This document shows positions 50,317 through 63,600 of a stretch of DNA of 64,000 bases, one piece after another (position 1 is the stretch's first letter; each line of letters begins with the position of its first letter). Source of the DNA: Corythucha ciliata (taxonomy: Eukaryota > Arthropoda > Insecta > Hemiptera > Tingidae). Under the pieces are notes generated by a model. That model was not told the DNA's origin. It worked only from the letters and a program-made list of their open reading frames with translations, and did no database searches. The stretch is taken from the NCBI GenBank assembly GCA_038030265.1, contig CM075938.1:4565009-4629008 (forward strand), given 5' to 3'. The position numbers and the translations under genes are program-made.

Positions 50317-50622
50317 ATGGGTGATGGTGATCCTCACAGTTTCACAAGTGCTGTACCTACACCGTACCCTGTGTCTCGAGTTTGCTTGTCACCCGAAAGT
50401 CATCAATTTCGACTAATCCCGGAAGAAACCAAACCCGACATTCGTGTGCTTTTGACGGTGGTCTCTGGAGGGTGTAAATGTGTCGAACACGTCTGTTATG
50501 ACTTCAAAAGCATAATTTATTATAATCAACTCATAAATAAACGATTCAATTTGACTACACGAAGTGTTTTTACCGTGAGCTGCGCCGGAGTGAAAAGACA
50601 TTTTGGTTATCTAGAATTCTAG
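50317..50622 (+). CDS. Unrecognised open frame, 101 residues, copy 2
   Basis: Identical in translation to 32697-33002. No family recognised. Confidence 0.25.
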   Translation: MGDGDPHSFTSAVPTPYPVSRVCLSPESHQFRLIPEETKPDIRVLLTVVSGGCKCVEHVCYDFKSIIYYNQLINKRFNLTTRSVFTVSCAGVKRHFGYLEF

Positions 50623-52961
50623 AGAGAGGTGAGGAAAATAATGTTCATCTGAAGCCGGACGGATTCAAAAAATCAAGTAGCCCCTGTCGATTGCGAATCA
50701 GGTCTTCCCGACACTAATTATTACGTAGAGAAACTTAAAAAATTTGTGAAAAACACTGAACTGCCTTAAAACGTGGGATTTGTATCAATAATGTCAAACT
50801 GTCCTAGGGGTTGATGTTAAGGTGATAAGGTTTATTATGAGTCGAAACTTCCCCGACGTATAGAGGAGGAATAACATGGAGGGAGTGTCTTCCAAAATCC
50901 CTGACCAAATCATAACTGAAGGAAAATGTATCTTTTCAAGTGAAGCTACCCTTCCGGGTAACATGTCAAAGACGGAAACCTCTCACTTGACATTATTTAT
51001 CCATGTTTTAATTTGAACCGTCTCGCAGTGACTTTATTTTCACGTTTTCTCACTTTATTTCTTTTTTCGTAAACCCGGAAAAACGAAAATCTGTTCGGTG
51101 TGCCGAAGTAACAGTGCGTGTATTAAACATTCTTTTTAAAAGTGAGTATATTATCGTGCATAAATGAATGGCGTAGTCTATTGGTTTTCAGAAAATACAT
51201 ACCTCGAGTTCCTTGTTTTTTGTTATTCTTTCTATTTCTAGTTTCTAGTTGATTTCATAAATAAACCAAACTTGACAGCCGGCCGGCGCGCGCCGGGAGA
51301 GCATATTCCACGTAACAGAACTAGAATTGTGGTTGTTTCATAGGCTTGCCCACCGACAAAATCAGTAGATATGCAGTGAAATAAATGAAGTAGGTAACGA
51401 ATCGATAAACTGTAATTATTTCTGTTCTGTTTCTTCCCAATTAGATGACCTTCAGCAGCAGTCAACATGGGGTACTGATCAACTTTCGGCTGTTATGATA
51501 TGTGATCGGCTTGCCTTCAATGTACACAAACCCTTGCGTGCGCGCTTGTGAAGAAATATTAACTTCATCGAAGGTCTGTCTGTACTACCCCTGGTCACTG
51601 ACAGATAACAGACGTTTTGGAATCTTAATCTAAACAACGCTACAACGTTGTATCATGGCTCGAGTAATGCAACTTGTGCGTAAGGCCAGACCCAACGATC
51701 CGGCGCCGACTGGGAATGTTGGTGAGGCGGGGTTGCTTCGCCCCATCATACCATTCGAATTTATTAAAATATAGTATAGCTTCTAATTGATACAATTTTC
51801 TTCATAATATTTTTGGAGTCGTATATGCCCAACACTTTTCTCAGTTCATTTTCGGAGCGACCTCTCTCAGAAGCCAAGTCAGAACTTGGAGCCGTACGTA
51901 AGGACGTGTTAAGGGGCACGTGCCCCGACATCAACCAGACAGTCGCAGCGCTTTGTTAAGTTATAGGGTGGGGGGAGCTATTATCTCACTATGTCAATTA
52001 GCAGCTGAGAAACAGAGTGATGGGTCTCTAATGAGCGAACCCTCAGAAAATTCGATTTTTATGGATCCAAACCCACGAAATTGGTTGCTGTAAGTGACAG
52101 ATCCGCTGAATTGCTGGAAGAGTCATGGCAGCGAAATTGGTTATTTTAATCAGCAGGCCCCGCAAAATTACTTTTAAGGTGGGTCAAAAGCACGAAATAA
52201 TACAGCATTCACTGCACGTGCAATGCTAGGGTGAAAAATTGAGTCCGAGCTGACTTCATACTGTGATACACAAACTCTTTTGAGTGAGCTGCCCCTACGT
52301 AATCAGATTTTTAATTAGACAAACCTGGGATTTTTTTCTCAGAAAGTCAACCCTGCGAAATTGAGAGGGGTGGGTCAAAAGTACGAAATGATACAGCATT
52401 CGCGGTCTTGAGGGGACGAGCTTGCGAAATTCTGTGTTGAAGGAGGAGGAGGGAAAGTTGCAGGCTCTGCAATGCAGAGCATGGAATGGAAAGATCTGTA
52501 CCAAGTACCTGGAACTTGTTCTTTGGCGTTGTGGCTTATTGGTTGTCAAAAGTTCTGCCTCTCGAAATTTCGTGTGCAAACTGTGATTCCATGTCCCCCC
52601 CCCCCTCCAATAGCAAGCCATACACGAACGGATTTTTTTGACAGGCCAGAACCGCAGGACGGGCTCGGCCTGCGGGTTTCTGTCTTGCACGTGAGTGGAG
52701 AAAGACAAGCCAGAACCGCAGATTTAGACCGTGGGTTTTCCCAACAGACCAAATCTGCGGGTTTTTAGCCTTTCGTTGCCCACTCACGTCCTCGCCTTCG
52801 GGAAAACTTACCAACGGTTCAAATGCGTTCGTGTATGGTGAAACGCACAGATTTTGGGGAAAAAAAAAATCCGCAGGTTGAACTGTTGAGCATGTGTCAC
52901 AGATCAAAAGCAAAAGCGACAGATTTCGCATTTTTCTAAGGAAAGAGGTCAGCCATATGCG

Positions 52962-53216
52962 TCTTGATGGGTCCACGGGCATGACTCGGTGGTGTATGGA
53001 ATCAATATTCCCTTCGCAAACCAGCGGGCCTGGGTTCAAATCCTGCAATTGCCCATTTGTCATAAGGCTGCAGCGAGCTGCGACACGGCTTCGTGTGTGC
53101 GTTCACGGCGGTCGGGCGCTTATGACAAACTTCACACCGATCGAAACGCCCGCGCAGTACGAGTGTGAAGTGCACAGCTAGAACAGGCTATAACCAAGGA
53201 ATAAATCAAAAAATAT
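52962..53216 (+). mobile_element. tRNA-derived SINE, copy 2
   Basis: The B box GGTTCAAATCC lies at about 53033-53043. Otherwise as at 35341-35595. Confidence 0.6.
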
Positions 53217-53479
53217 TTGTCGATCCTTAACGATTAATTTGGTGCGATACCACGGTTTCAGCATCATCAGTCGTTGTCGTCAGCTCCCAGCTTTTACTCA
53301 ATCTTATGCTTTTTATTAATTTTAGTTTTTCCGTTTCCATAAACAAACAAACCCTCGGACACAAACCGAACGTTAGTGGCCCACTGGCCCTCGACAGGCC
53401 AATCCTTTGGATTTCAAACCCCCCGGGTCTATAGTTCCGAGATCCGTCGGTCTCAACTGCAAGTGTATGTCGATAAACA

Positions 53480-53770
53480 GGCCAGGGGCCTTAGGGCCGT
53501 ATTCAGAAACCAACCTTAACCTTTACATCTCCTTTAAAGCACTTCAAAACAGATGACATATTTTTATAAACCGTCACATTTTTCAACTCCTTTAGTTAAG
53601 GCTTTGTAAAGGAGGGTTTCTGAATACGGCCCTCATTCACTAACTTCTTTCAACATTGCTTTTTTCAAAAATCATATGTTTCCGTTCAGTATTCTTAATT
53701 TTATGAATGAGATTTTAATGTTTCTACCAAAGCAATGTTTCAATCTCGTTAGAGAATAAGGCCCCTGGCC
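53480..53770. mobile_element. MITE-3 with MITE-4 nested inside, copy 2
   Basis: The outer inverted ends GGCCAGGGGCCTTA and the inner AGGGCCGTATTCAG (inner element 53493-53633) are as in copy 1. Confidence 0.65.
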
Positions 53771-56676
53771 TTCGGGTTTGGAAAACTGATGGTCAAAACC
53801 GAAGTTTTTTCTTCTTCTCTAACACACAGACCAGGCCCGCGGGTTTCCCAAAAAAATCCGTTCGTGTATGGCCACCTAATTCGATTATGTACTTAAGATA
53901 AAAATAATAAAATCGTTACACCTCCTGTTGCAAAGTGCTGTCCTCTGCATACTGGACTATCTTGAGAGGCCAAGATTGGCAAAATTTGGTTCTCTTGTTG
54001 GTTGGAGCACCAATAATCCATAAAATCGAGTACTTCAGAAAACCTAAAGAAGCGGAATTGAATTCGCACGCACATCAGTAATGTGTGTGCGTTCTGAGTC
54101 TTTGCCCACCCATCAGAAAACGCCCATGGGTGCAGCGACATCTGCGTGCATCGAACTCAAACCCCTGGGTCATCAAGTGAGCGGTCACAGTCCCCCCCCC
54201 CACCTCACCACGTAAAAACAGTTTTTGTATCCTGCTTTCTCTCGCTCTGTGATCTGTAGTTTTTAATTCGTGTCCCTCGCCCAGAATGTAGCGTGAAGCT
54301 AATCATTTGCGCCTGGATTATGTCCCTTATTTCTCCCATAAAGCAGTGTAATAATATTAAGCAGCTGAAGTGTCCGTCTCTTGGCTCAATACTTTTTAGT
54401 TTCAGGCTATAGTACGTTTTCAAGTATGCATCGTAGGGGTTTTTGGGTAAACGTAGCAATTTCTGGCCGTATTATTGTTAGTTTATGATGTACAATGCTG
54501 CAATGTGCTCGTACCACTGTGATTTAATTGCCAGTTATTGGATCCAACGAAACTGACGATCCATTCAGGAAACCGTTAATTTAGAATCAAACTATAGAGT
54601 CTTGACCCTGGAAACTTAATGTTTAACTTAATACCGGGCACGCCCCGACTCGTGAATTGACAATTCAGGCATTCAAACTGAGTAATTAGCCTACCTAAAA
54701 TAAATATCTTGAAAAGTCACAATTTGTCGACGAAACCTCCACAGAAACGGTGACACTTAGTCGAAAGATTGATAATATCGCGCTACACGCTGACTATTAA
54801 TGCAGAAAACTGGAATTTAGCCCCCGAGAACCAGACTCTTTCATTTCTCGACGCCCCGAAAACGGTCCAACTCACCATCTTGGACAATTTTGTGGCACAA
54901 AATGACCACTCATCCTGGGAAATGTTGATTTGTTATGTCAGGATGGTCATATCGTCCGGTTAAATACTCTAAAGCTTGAGGACTGATGATAATTCCATCA
55001 AGTCGATCCCGAGGCCTGAACGAGCCAGTCAGTTTTGCCGCCCATACGCTCAAACTTTCCGTAGGGAAAGACTGGATTCGAGCTTTCCGTAGCGAAAGAC
55101 TGGCCGTGTAGCCGGGCCTTTACCTTTATACTAGAGTATCAAACCGGAATTGTAACATGCGGATCCCAAAAGCTCCAATAGAGCAATGTGGGCTCGGGAG
55201 ACGTCGGGAATTCGTCCCGTGCTTTCATGTCTACTGAATCCGCTTGTGGTCTGAGTTGGTGATCCATAAATCGTCTGCAGCAGTCAAACACGAAAAGCAA
55301 TTCAATTCCCTACAGTAAACCAATCAGTTTTCTTTAAAATTGGTTCTCATACCCACCGGCTTAGTTGAAAACAGATCGTCGTCGAATATGCCCTGACTAC
55401 ACTGGCATTAGAGGCGAGATGAGATGACAAAACGTCTGGGTATTGAGATTCATACCTTTATGAATAGACCGTGAAAAATGACTAATCTCACGTTCATTGG
55501 ATATTTGTTCAATGCAAATAAAAAATATACAGGAAGACGATTACTATTACTATGTCACGAACCACGTAGGCTCATTAAAAACGAAGTACCAAGGGACTTT
55601 ACGAGCACAGAGTGTTAAAATTACCGTCAAAAATATTTCAATAATTTGATATTCAAATTTCTTCCCAGACAAAAACGAAACATAAGTTATATTTCAATAA
55701 AACAGAAAATAAGAAAACTTATCAATTTTGTTTACTACCTTTGTTTACATTGTGCTGGAAACTAGGGAAGTTCTGTGGCTGTTACACTGAAAGCAACCTC
55801 TCTCGACAGCTGTAATCTTGGGGTCGTCCCCTTGAACCCCTCTTTCCATCAAGGACCCTCCATGTTATTACTCCTCTATGGTTTCAATAGACGATTTCCG
55901 TGGAAAAAGCGAAGGTTTAGAACTGCAGGTTATGGGTTTATTTCTAGTTGTCTGGAGCCTCTTTAACAGTATTTTTTTTTTACATTACTAGCATTACTAC
56001 GAGTGTATTTCGGTTTCAAATACTACATGATTTTTGAGTTTTTCGTTTATTTCGAGTCTGCAATTACACTTCCTTCACGTGCTTCTTATCTAAAGTCAGA
56101 AAAATGCGACACTATTGCTGCTTCAGTGACTGTAAGAGTTCTTCCATTCCGGGTCGACCTGGTTTTGACCCAGCTACTAAATTTATCCCTTTCCCTCAAC
56201 CTTACCGGCACTTGACTGAAAACGTCCCAAATTGAGGAAAAAGGGAAGAGAATGTACATGTGAAGGAGTGTGATAAATGCGCAACTATGATGGGACTTCA
56301 TGCTAAGGTGCCCCCTGAACGACGAGTTTTCATCGATACGTTTCGTGAGACGGAGGCTGAAGAATAAAATCAGAATTGAATAACTGCAAATGTGGTTTTA
56401 GTTTGACGGGAATGAGAGAAAAATAAATTCACTTTACACACCACAAGACAAGAGTAACCCATAACCTGGCCTAAGCGGGTTGCAAAACTGTTGAAGTAGG
56501 ACTGGAGAGCGCATGCGCGGAAATCGTCTATTGCGTGTCTAATTGACAGCATTATAACGAGATACTACATTGGCGCGGTCGTCGTTACGCAGTTCATTGT
56601 CGGAGGCCGGTGGTCAAACTGGTCGGGCAGTGAACAGTACGAAATACCTACGATTGTAAAAGAAAAAAAGTACTAA

Positions 56677-57341
56677 ATGGAGTTTTCTGTAAGACCAGCT
56701 CTATTCGATCCACATGCGGACGGGAATACTGCTACACGGTGGGAAAATTGGGTGAGCGATTTCGAAATTTTTTTGATAGCCGCTGATGTGACGGTTGACA
56801 TTAGAAAAAGGGCGCTACTTTTAAATTGTGCGGGACAGGAAGTAGTGGAAATTTTTCGAAGTTTATCTGATGTTGGACCATCGTATGATGATGCTAAAAA
56901 AGCTTTGTCCTATTATTTCGTGCCTCAAAGAAATATATTATTTGAGATTTATAAGTTTCGGAGTACTATACAAGAGCCTTCTGAGACCATTCAACATTAT
57001 TCTGTGAGATTAAGACGTATGGCTGTTACGTGTGATTTCCATGACCCAGTTGGAAATTAAAATTCAGTTGTTGATGGGGACTACTTCGGAATATCTGAGA
57101 AAAGAAATGTTGAAGAAATACATGACACTAATCTCAATCTCATATCACATATTTCAACACAAACAAATTATCAGTGTTAGAGGCGTCGGACACTGTAAAT
57201 AAATTGGACAAGAAGTTCAATTTTAGAATATGTTTCGCGTGTGATGGTGAGTGGCCGCACAAGCAAGGACAATGCCCAGCAAAAGGAAAATATTGTTCTA
57301 AATGCGGAAAAAAATCATCTTCCTGATGATTCGAAATTTTG
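56677..57341 (+). pseudogene. Gypsy-2 gag, copy 2
   Basis: Identical to 39056-39720, including the premature stop (57060 here) and the broken second zinc knuckle. Confidence 0.8.
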
Positions 57342-57577
57342 TCAGTTTCCACCTGCCAGACAACTCGTTGATTCGGACCGTAATGGTGAGAGCACTTCGC
57401 GAGAAACGTTTAAAAATTCCAAGCAAAAACCTCGAAAATTTTACAATGCCTCTCGTGAAGACGGGACTGATTCCGATTCATCTGGACCACCCAAGTCTGA
57501 GGCATCACTACATCTAGTAAATTTGGTAAATAGATGTCCCAACCGTTTGTATCAAGTTGGAAAACCAGCGAGTCAAG

Positions 57578-58476
57578 TTTATTGTTGATACGGGGTGTTC
57601 CGTCAATCTCGTGAACAAGGCGACACATAAGAAGCTTGGGTCGCCGCCGCTTGCTAGAACTTCGGCATCTCTATATGCTTACCAAGGCAAGCCTATCCAG
57701 GTACTTTAAGTTTAAAACAGACATGCAATTTAAAAACCGTGTTGTGAAGAGTAAAATCTTGGTTGTGGACTCAGGGGAGTCGTTATTGAGTTGTCAGACA
57801 GCGAGGGAATTGGGAGTAGTTTCATTGGCTCTCAATGTTGATGGCATAAATTGTTCTTATAATAAAATTCATCAAAAATATCCCGAACTTTTCAAAGGTA
57901 TAGATAAGCTGAAGGACTTCAAACTAAAATTGCATATTGACAAGTCGGTCTCACCTGTCATTTCTAATTTTCGACGAACACCTTACCATCTACGCACACA
58001 GGTTGAGGATGAAAATAATAAACTTCTCAAGGACGATATTATAGAAAAATTAGAGGGGCCCAAGTCTTGGGTGTCACCTATTGTGTTGGTACCAAAGAAA
58101 GACAATTCTTTAAGATTGTGTGTCGACATGAGGGTCCCAAATAAAGCCATTTTACGTGAGCGATTCCCAACACCAACTATAATTGACGTCATAACGCTCG
58201 TCAATGGAGCTACGGTATTTTCCAAAGTGGATTTGAATAAAGGTTTTCAGCAAATAGAGCTTGAGCCGTCATCCAGAGAAATCACGACGTTTGCTACTCA
58301 TATAGGTCTTTTCCGTTACAAAAGATTAAGTTTCGGGATCACGTCTGCTCCAGAGCATTTTCAAAAGATAGTTCGCCAGGTAATTATAAATATCAAGGGA
58401 TGCATCAATGTTAGTGACGACATCCTCATATTCGGGAAAAATAAGGGTGAACATGATGAGGCGTGGAAACTAGAAA
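57578..58476 (+). pseudogene. Gypsy-2 protease and reverse transcriptase, copy 2
   Basis: The DTG protease motif and RT motifs through SDDILIFG are as in copy 1, with the same loss of RNase H. Confidence 0.85.
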
Positions 58477-59741
58477 AGACAAACTATTAAAGAAAGTAAT
58501 TGAAGCCGTATACAAGGGTGATTGGACAGACAGAGAGCTGTTTCCATTTAAGCCTATAAAAAATGAACTAGCTGTGACATCCGATGGAGTACTGTTGCGT
58601 GGAAGTCGGATTATTTTGCCGACTAGCCTACAAGAAAAAGCTGTTTCGCTTGCGCATCGTGGACATCAAGGTATAAAGAAATCAAAGGAACTCTTGCGGG
58701 GAAAAGTATGGTTTCCAAACATGAGTTCTAAAATAGAAAATGCCGTCAGAAAATGTTTACCTTGCCAAGCAACCACTTTCAGAACAAAAAGAGATCCTAT
58801 TCGACCAACTCAGATTCCTTCTGCAGCGTGGGAAAAGTTGTCGTTGGACTTTTCGGGACCATACCCAATCAGAAGTACGTAATGGTTTTGATCGACGATT
58901 ACACAAAATACCCTATTGCAGAGCCTATTAATTCATTAACCTCTGCGACAGTCTGTCGAAATTTGTTCAAAATATTTTCACAGTTTGGACTTCCTCGTTT
59001 GATCAGAACCGACGGAGGTCCTCCGTTCAACAGTTACGACTTTTATCATTTCTGCTCGAAACTAGGAATAAAACATCACAAAGTCACAAGTTATTGGCCC
59101 GAGGCGAATGGGAGAGCAGAACATTTCATGACAAATTTAAATAAAACAGTCCGGACGGCGGTGATAGAAAGCAAAAACTGGGAAGATGCATTGATGGAAT
59201 ATTTGTTGCAGTACAGAGATACACCTCATTGCTCTACTCATATTGCTCCAGCAAAAATGCTACTGAGAAATGATTTTCGCTCTTATCTGCCACAGTTTGC
59301 TTCACATATTGAAGACGAGTTAGATTATAAACTTAAAAATAACGAGGAGATCAGTCAAACCAAGATGAAAGAATATATGCGGATTCAAAAAGACGGGTCA
59401 CAGATCATTCTTTCAAAAAAGGTGATACTGTTCTGGTGAAGCAACCGAAGGTGAACAAGTACACCCCACCTTTCAGTCCGAACCCTCTTGAAATCACTGA
59501 AGTCAATGGTACACGAATAACAGCGTCTAGCCCAGATTCGATGATAACACGGAACGCATCATTCTTCAAACTTTTATCACCTGATATAGACGAAACGAAA
59601 AATGAGAGCTGCTAAGTAGAAGAGATTATAAATGAACAAGAAAACGAATCAAATCAAGAGACGGAATCAAATCCGAAGACAAGATCCGGAAGAACTATAA
59701 AGCTTCCACGGAAACTGTCAGACTTTGTATTGTATAAATGA
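58477..59741 (+). pseudogene. Gypsy-2 integrase and pol C-terminus, copy 2
   Basis: The zinc domain and D,D,E residues are present, with the same two frameshifts as in copy 1. Confidence 0.83.
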
Positions 59742-60223
59742 ACCTTGGGAGGGATGTTGCAATGCAAAATGAACTCACATGTTTCCAATAAAAATTATTA
59801 ATTAGTGTGTTTCAATTGCGTGTCTAACTGACAGCATTATAACGAGATACTACACTCACGAGTTGCGAACGCTATTTTTCGCTTGACCTGCAAAGTCTGA
59901 GGCACTTCACCACGACCCACTTCAAACACGTCACTTCTAACAGTGACGGAAAGTACTTTTCGCGTGTCCAGCGTGTAAAGTTCGAGTTTACAGGCAAAAA
60001 ACAACTGCAGGAAGTCGAGAGATACACACCAGTGATGTAAAAACTTTACCTCACTGAACATGGGAAGACGGTGGTGGGACGTAACTAGGCAACCCCAACC
60101 TGACGTAACTAGGCTTCCGCTTTATAATTATGTAGTTGACCGAACGTTATGAAAATTTACTCTTTTTTTATTTGGCTTATGTCGAAAACTGGGTAGCTAG
60201 CCACGCGAAAAATAGTGTACACA

Positions 60224-60547
60224 GATAACTGATTAATTAATTGAGTAAAACATTCTTTTATTATATTTTAAATATGCCGACTAGTTTCGGGGTAAGTGCA
60301 CCCCATTTTCAAGGCATCCGTAGTTCGAAAACAAATTTCCCCGTCACATGTCAATAAACACAGACTTCCAAATAATCCTGCTGACGGACAGGTACCACAA
60401 GGAAACTTGTCTCCTCACTCAAGGAGTGCCTTGAAAATGGGGTGCACTTACCCCGAAACTAGTCGGCATATTTAAAATATAATAAAAGAATGTTTTACTC
60501 AATTAATTAATCAGTTATCTAAATAATTTAACATTCACGATATAATC
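60224..60547. mobile_element. Foldback element with 16-bp duplication, copy 2
   Basis: Same arms, unpaired right tail and flanking AAAAATAGTGTACACA as at 42603-42926. Confidence 0.7.
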
Positions 60548-60672
60548 AAAAATAGTGTACACAACTCGTGAGAGAGTAGAACTGCCTCGCTCGTTTTTTT
60601 CTCGGCTGCGCGTTTTTTTACTCGGCTGCGCCTCGTGAGCCAAACAAAATTCGCGTGCAAAATCCTACTTCC

Positions 60673-63600
60673 TGTTACGTATTTGAAATAGAACGATTAT
60701 GTTCGAGTAATCAGAAAACGTAAAACTGTTTTTTTTTCTTCATGAAGCGAAAACATGTTTTTATCGCTCGAAAACGAGCGATAAAACGGTCGTTTCTACG
60801 GCTAGCCCGAGAAAGTAGTTTTGGAAAGAGTCCGTCAGGAGCGTTCCGAGCAGTGATTCTCCGAACTGCACTTTCATACTGACAAAAAGGTAAAAAACAA
60901 AATCATCCAAAGGAGTTTTTAAACATCTGTGAAAATCGGGAGACAACTGCCGAGAGGGTCCTGAGCTACGTCATAACCCAACCTTCTACATTCAGACCCC
61001 AAAAGACCATTAATTAGTCTCTAATTTTGATAATAAAATGATTTGGTTTTTTCTACACCTTAGTTTTCACTTCATTCAAAAAAAAAAATAGTATATTGAC
61101 CTCGCCGCGAAAGTGCTTTGCCAGTCCTCGAGGCGTCCGGCCTCGCCTTCGCCTCGGCCGTACAACTCCTCTCGGCCCGGCAAAGACACACTTTCGCGGC
61201 TAGGTGCATAATATACTATTTTATTTCTTTTTTTTAACAAGACAATTAAACACGTGTTTAATGGTGATCAAACACTACATCTCTCCCTTCTTCTAAAGGA
61301 CGTAGTCATCCAACCACCTTGGACGTCTTCTGTTTCTCAACGGTCTTGAAGGTATTTGGAAGTCTTGAACTTGTTCGTTTCGTGTGTCAGCGAAACTTGA
61401 TGGCGATTGACTAGTTTCATGTATCGAGTTATTTTCTGTGTTGTCCTCCTGAACAGCGGTCGACGTATTGACAGATGGTAACAGTTCCAACGATTCCAAA
61501 ACTGGTGTCGGTTGATCCGTCGATCCTATAACAGGTGCTTTGACTTCCGGTATTTTTTTAAAAAGTGACACGTTGCGGGTAACTTTCCCGTCGCTTCTTT
61601 TTGCAGATATCATTGTCCCCTTAACTGAGACCACTGTGAAGGGTATAGGGTCTCTATTAGAGCTCTTTCGTTTTCACAATGCCTTGGTGCCCCGTGTGAG
61701 CCAATTTTATGGTAACGGACCGAAGTTCATCTGGGATAACTATTTGATTCCCTCGAAGAAGGATACCATCTTCAGTGACAGCTAACTCGTGCCTGACTTT
61801 ATAAAATGGCATGAGAGACAGGTCATTAGCATCAGAATTTCTCCATAAATCGGTTTGAAGAGCTGTTATGACTTTCTGCAATGTGTCATCTCGATTAGTT
61901 GCTTCAACTAGACTAGCTCTGGATAGTGCCTTCGGGAGAGTCAATTGTGTTATGCAGTTAATGTGTGATTCAGCTGCTGGGAAGCATTCATCTTGGGATT
62001 TTGGATGACGTGAGAAAAATTCGGAAGGGTTGGTCGTGCCAGGAGTGTGCTGAATAGTGAACTGGAAACCCTATAGTTTGAAAATCATCCGCTCGAGACG
62101 TGGAGATAATATGGGTTTAGTGCTGCTCAGGAGGCTTATGAGGGGCTCATGATCGGAAAGTACAACGAAATGGCTGCCTTGTAAGTAAATCTTGAAGTGT
62201 TCAATGGCCCATAAAATTGCCAGCATTTCTTTTTCAATTTGAGAATATCTGGACTGAGTTGAAGTTAACGTAGTGCTTGCACATGCTATTATGTTGTTGC
62301 TTCTCTCCGTGGGTTGAGCGAGAATGGTCCCCAGACCCGAGGGGCCAGCGTCAACAATTAGATTAGTGGTCTTTTTAATGTCAAAATAAGAGTTTTGAAT
62401 ATTGCTGCTAATAGCGCCCTTAAGAGCTTGCAGGGCAGACGCTTCTGTGGGACCCCAAAGGAATTTTGTGCTTTTGCGTGTTAAGAAACGTAATGGCTCA
62501 GTCAAAGTAGCAAGATTAGGAATAAAACGACCACAATAGTTTATCATTCCAAGGATAGAACGAACTTCACTGGCATTAGTTGGAGCTTAAAGTTGTAGAA
62601 AGTCTTTGATTTTTGCAGGGTCCGGGCGTATTACATCTTTTGAGAAAACGTGACCAAAGAAGCCTATTTCCGGGACTCTAAACAAACATTTCTTTTGGTT
62701 AAGCGTCAGACCATTGGTTTGCAATGCTTCGAGAACAGCGAGCAGGGCCCGATCGTGGTCCGGAAAAGTTTTACCGAAAACAAGAATATCGTCACTGATA
62801 TTCAATGCACCAGGAATACCTTGGATTACTTGACGAATCGCGTCTTGAAAATGTTCTGCGGCCGAAGAAATTCCAAAACTTAATCGTTTGTAACGGCGGA
62901 ATCCGAGGTGTGTAGAAGAAGTAGTGATGTGCCTTGAGTTTTCATTCAATTCACACTGATGATACCCGTCATTGAGGTCCAATTTAGAGAAGACTGTGGA
63001 GCCTGTGAGTTCGCTTGAAAGGTCGTCCATTGTCGGCATAATATGGCGTTCTCGAAGAATTGCTTTGTTGGGGGCTCTCATATCTACACATAGACGCATT
63101 ACATTAGGATTATTTGGTTTTGGGACGAGAACCACTGGGGAAACCCACGGAGTTGGCCCTTTCACTGTCTCGATAATGTCTGCAGCGTCGAGACGTTTGA
63201 TTTCGTCTTCAACAGCCTAACGGAGATGTATTGGAATCCTGCGGTGCTGGTTCACAACGGGTCGAACTGAAGGGTCAATGTGAAGTTTTCTTTGCTTATT
63301 TTTTAATTTTCCAACCCCTTGAAACAGGTTGGGAAATTTTTCGAAAATGTCGTTTGCATGGGTAATCGAGAACGTAAATTGTATGAAAATTTAATTGTTG
63401 GGCTGTGGGAAGGCCCAATAAGGAGATGCCTTTGTTTTGCGAGACGTATATGTCCGTGTAAACGGAGCGACGGCGATGTAAAAGTTTTGCTTGAAATTTG
63501 CCACGAATATTTAGAGGTGTGGGAGATTGTTAGGGGTATAGTTTAACGTTGTCTGTGCTAAGTGAGGGACGATTTTGAAGGGATTCGTAATGCTCAGCAT

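Larger units (their letters stand above)
52617..53872. mobile_element. 1.26-kb composite TIR element, copy 2
   Basis: Same as 34996-36251, with the SINE at about 52962-53216 and the nested MITEs at 53480-53770. Confidence 0.6.
49766..56531. mobile_element. 6.77-kb insertion in the Gypsy-2 5' LTR, copy 2
   Basis: Identical in layout to 32146-38910, one base longer because of the C run near 52595. It contains the half MITE-1 (49895-49980), the unrecognised frame (50317-50622), the candidate exon (51655-51721) and the composite TIR element. Confidence 0.55.
49704..59854 (+). mobile_element. Gypsy-2, copy 2, with the same split 5' LTR
   Basis: The 5' LTR pieces are 49704-49765 and 56532-56569; the 3' LTR is 59755-59854. 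CTCAC flanks both outer ends. All frameshifts, the RT/RNase H deletion and the inserted 6.77 kb are identical to copy 1, so the two copies were made after all these events, or are the same locus assembled twice. Confidence 0.9.
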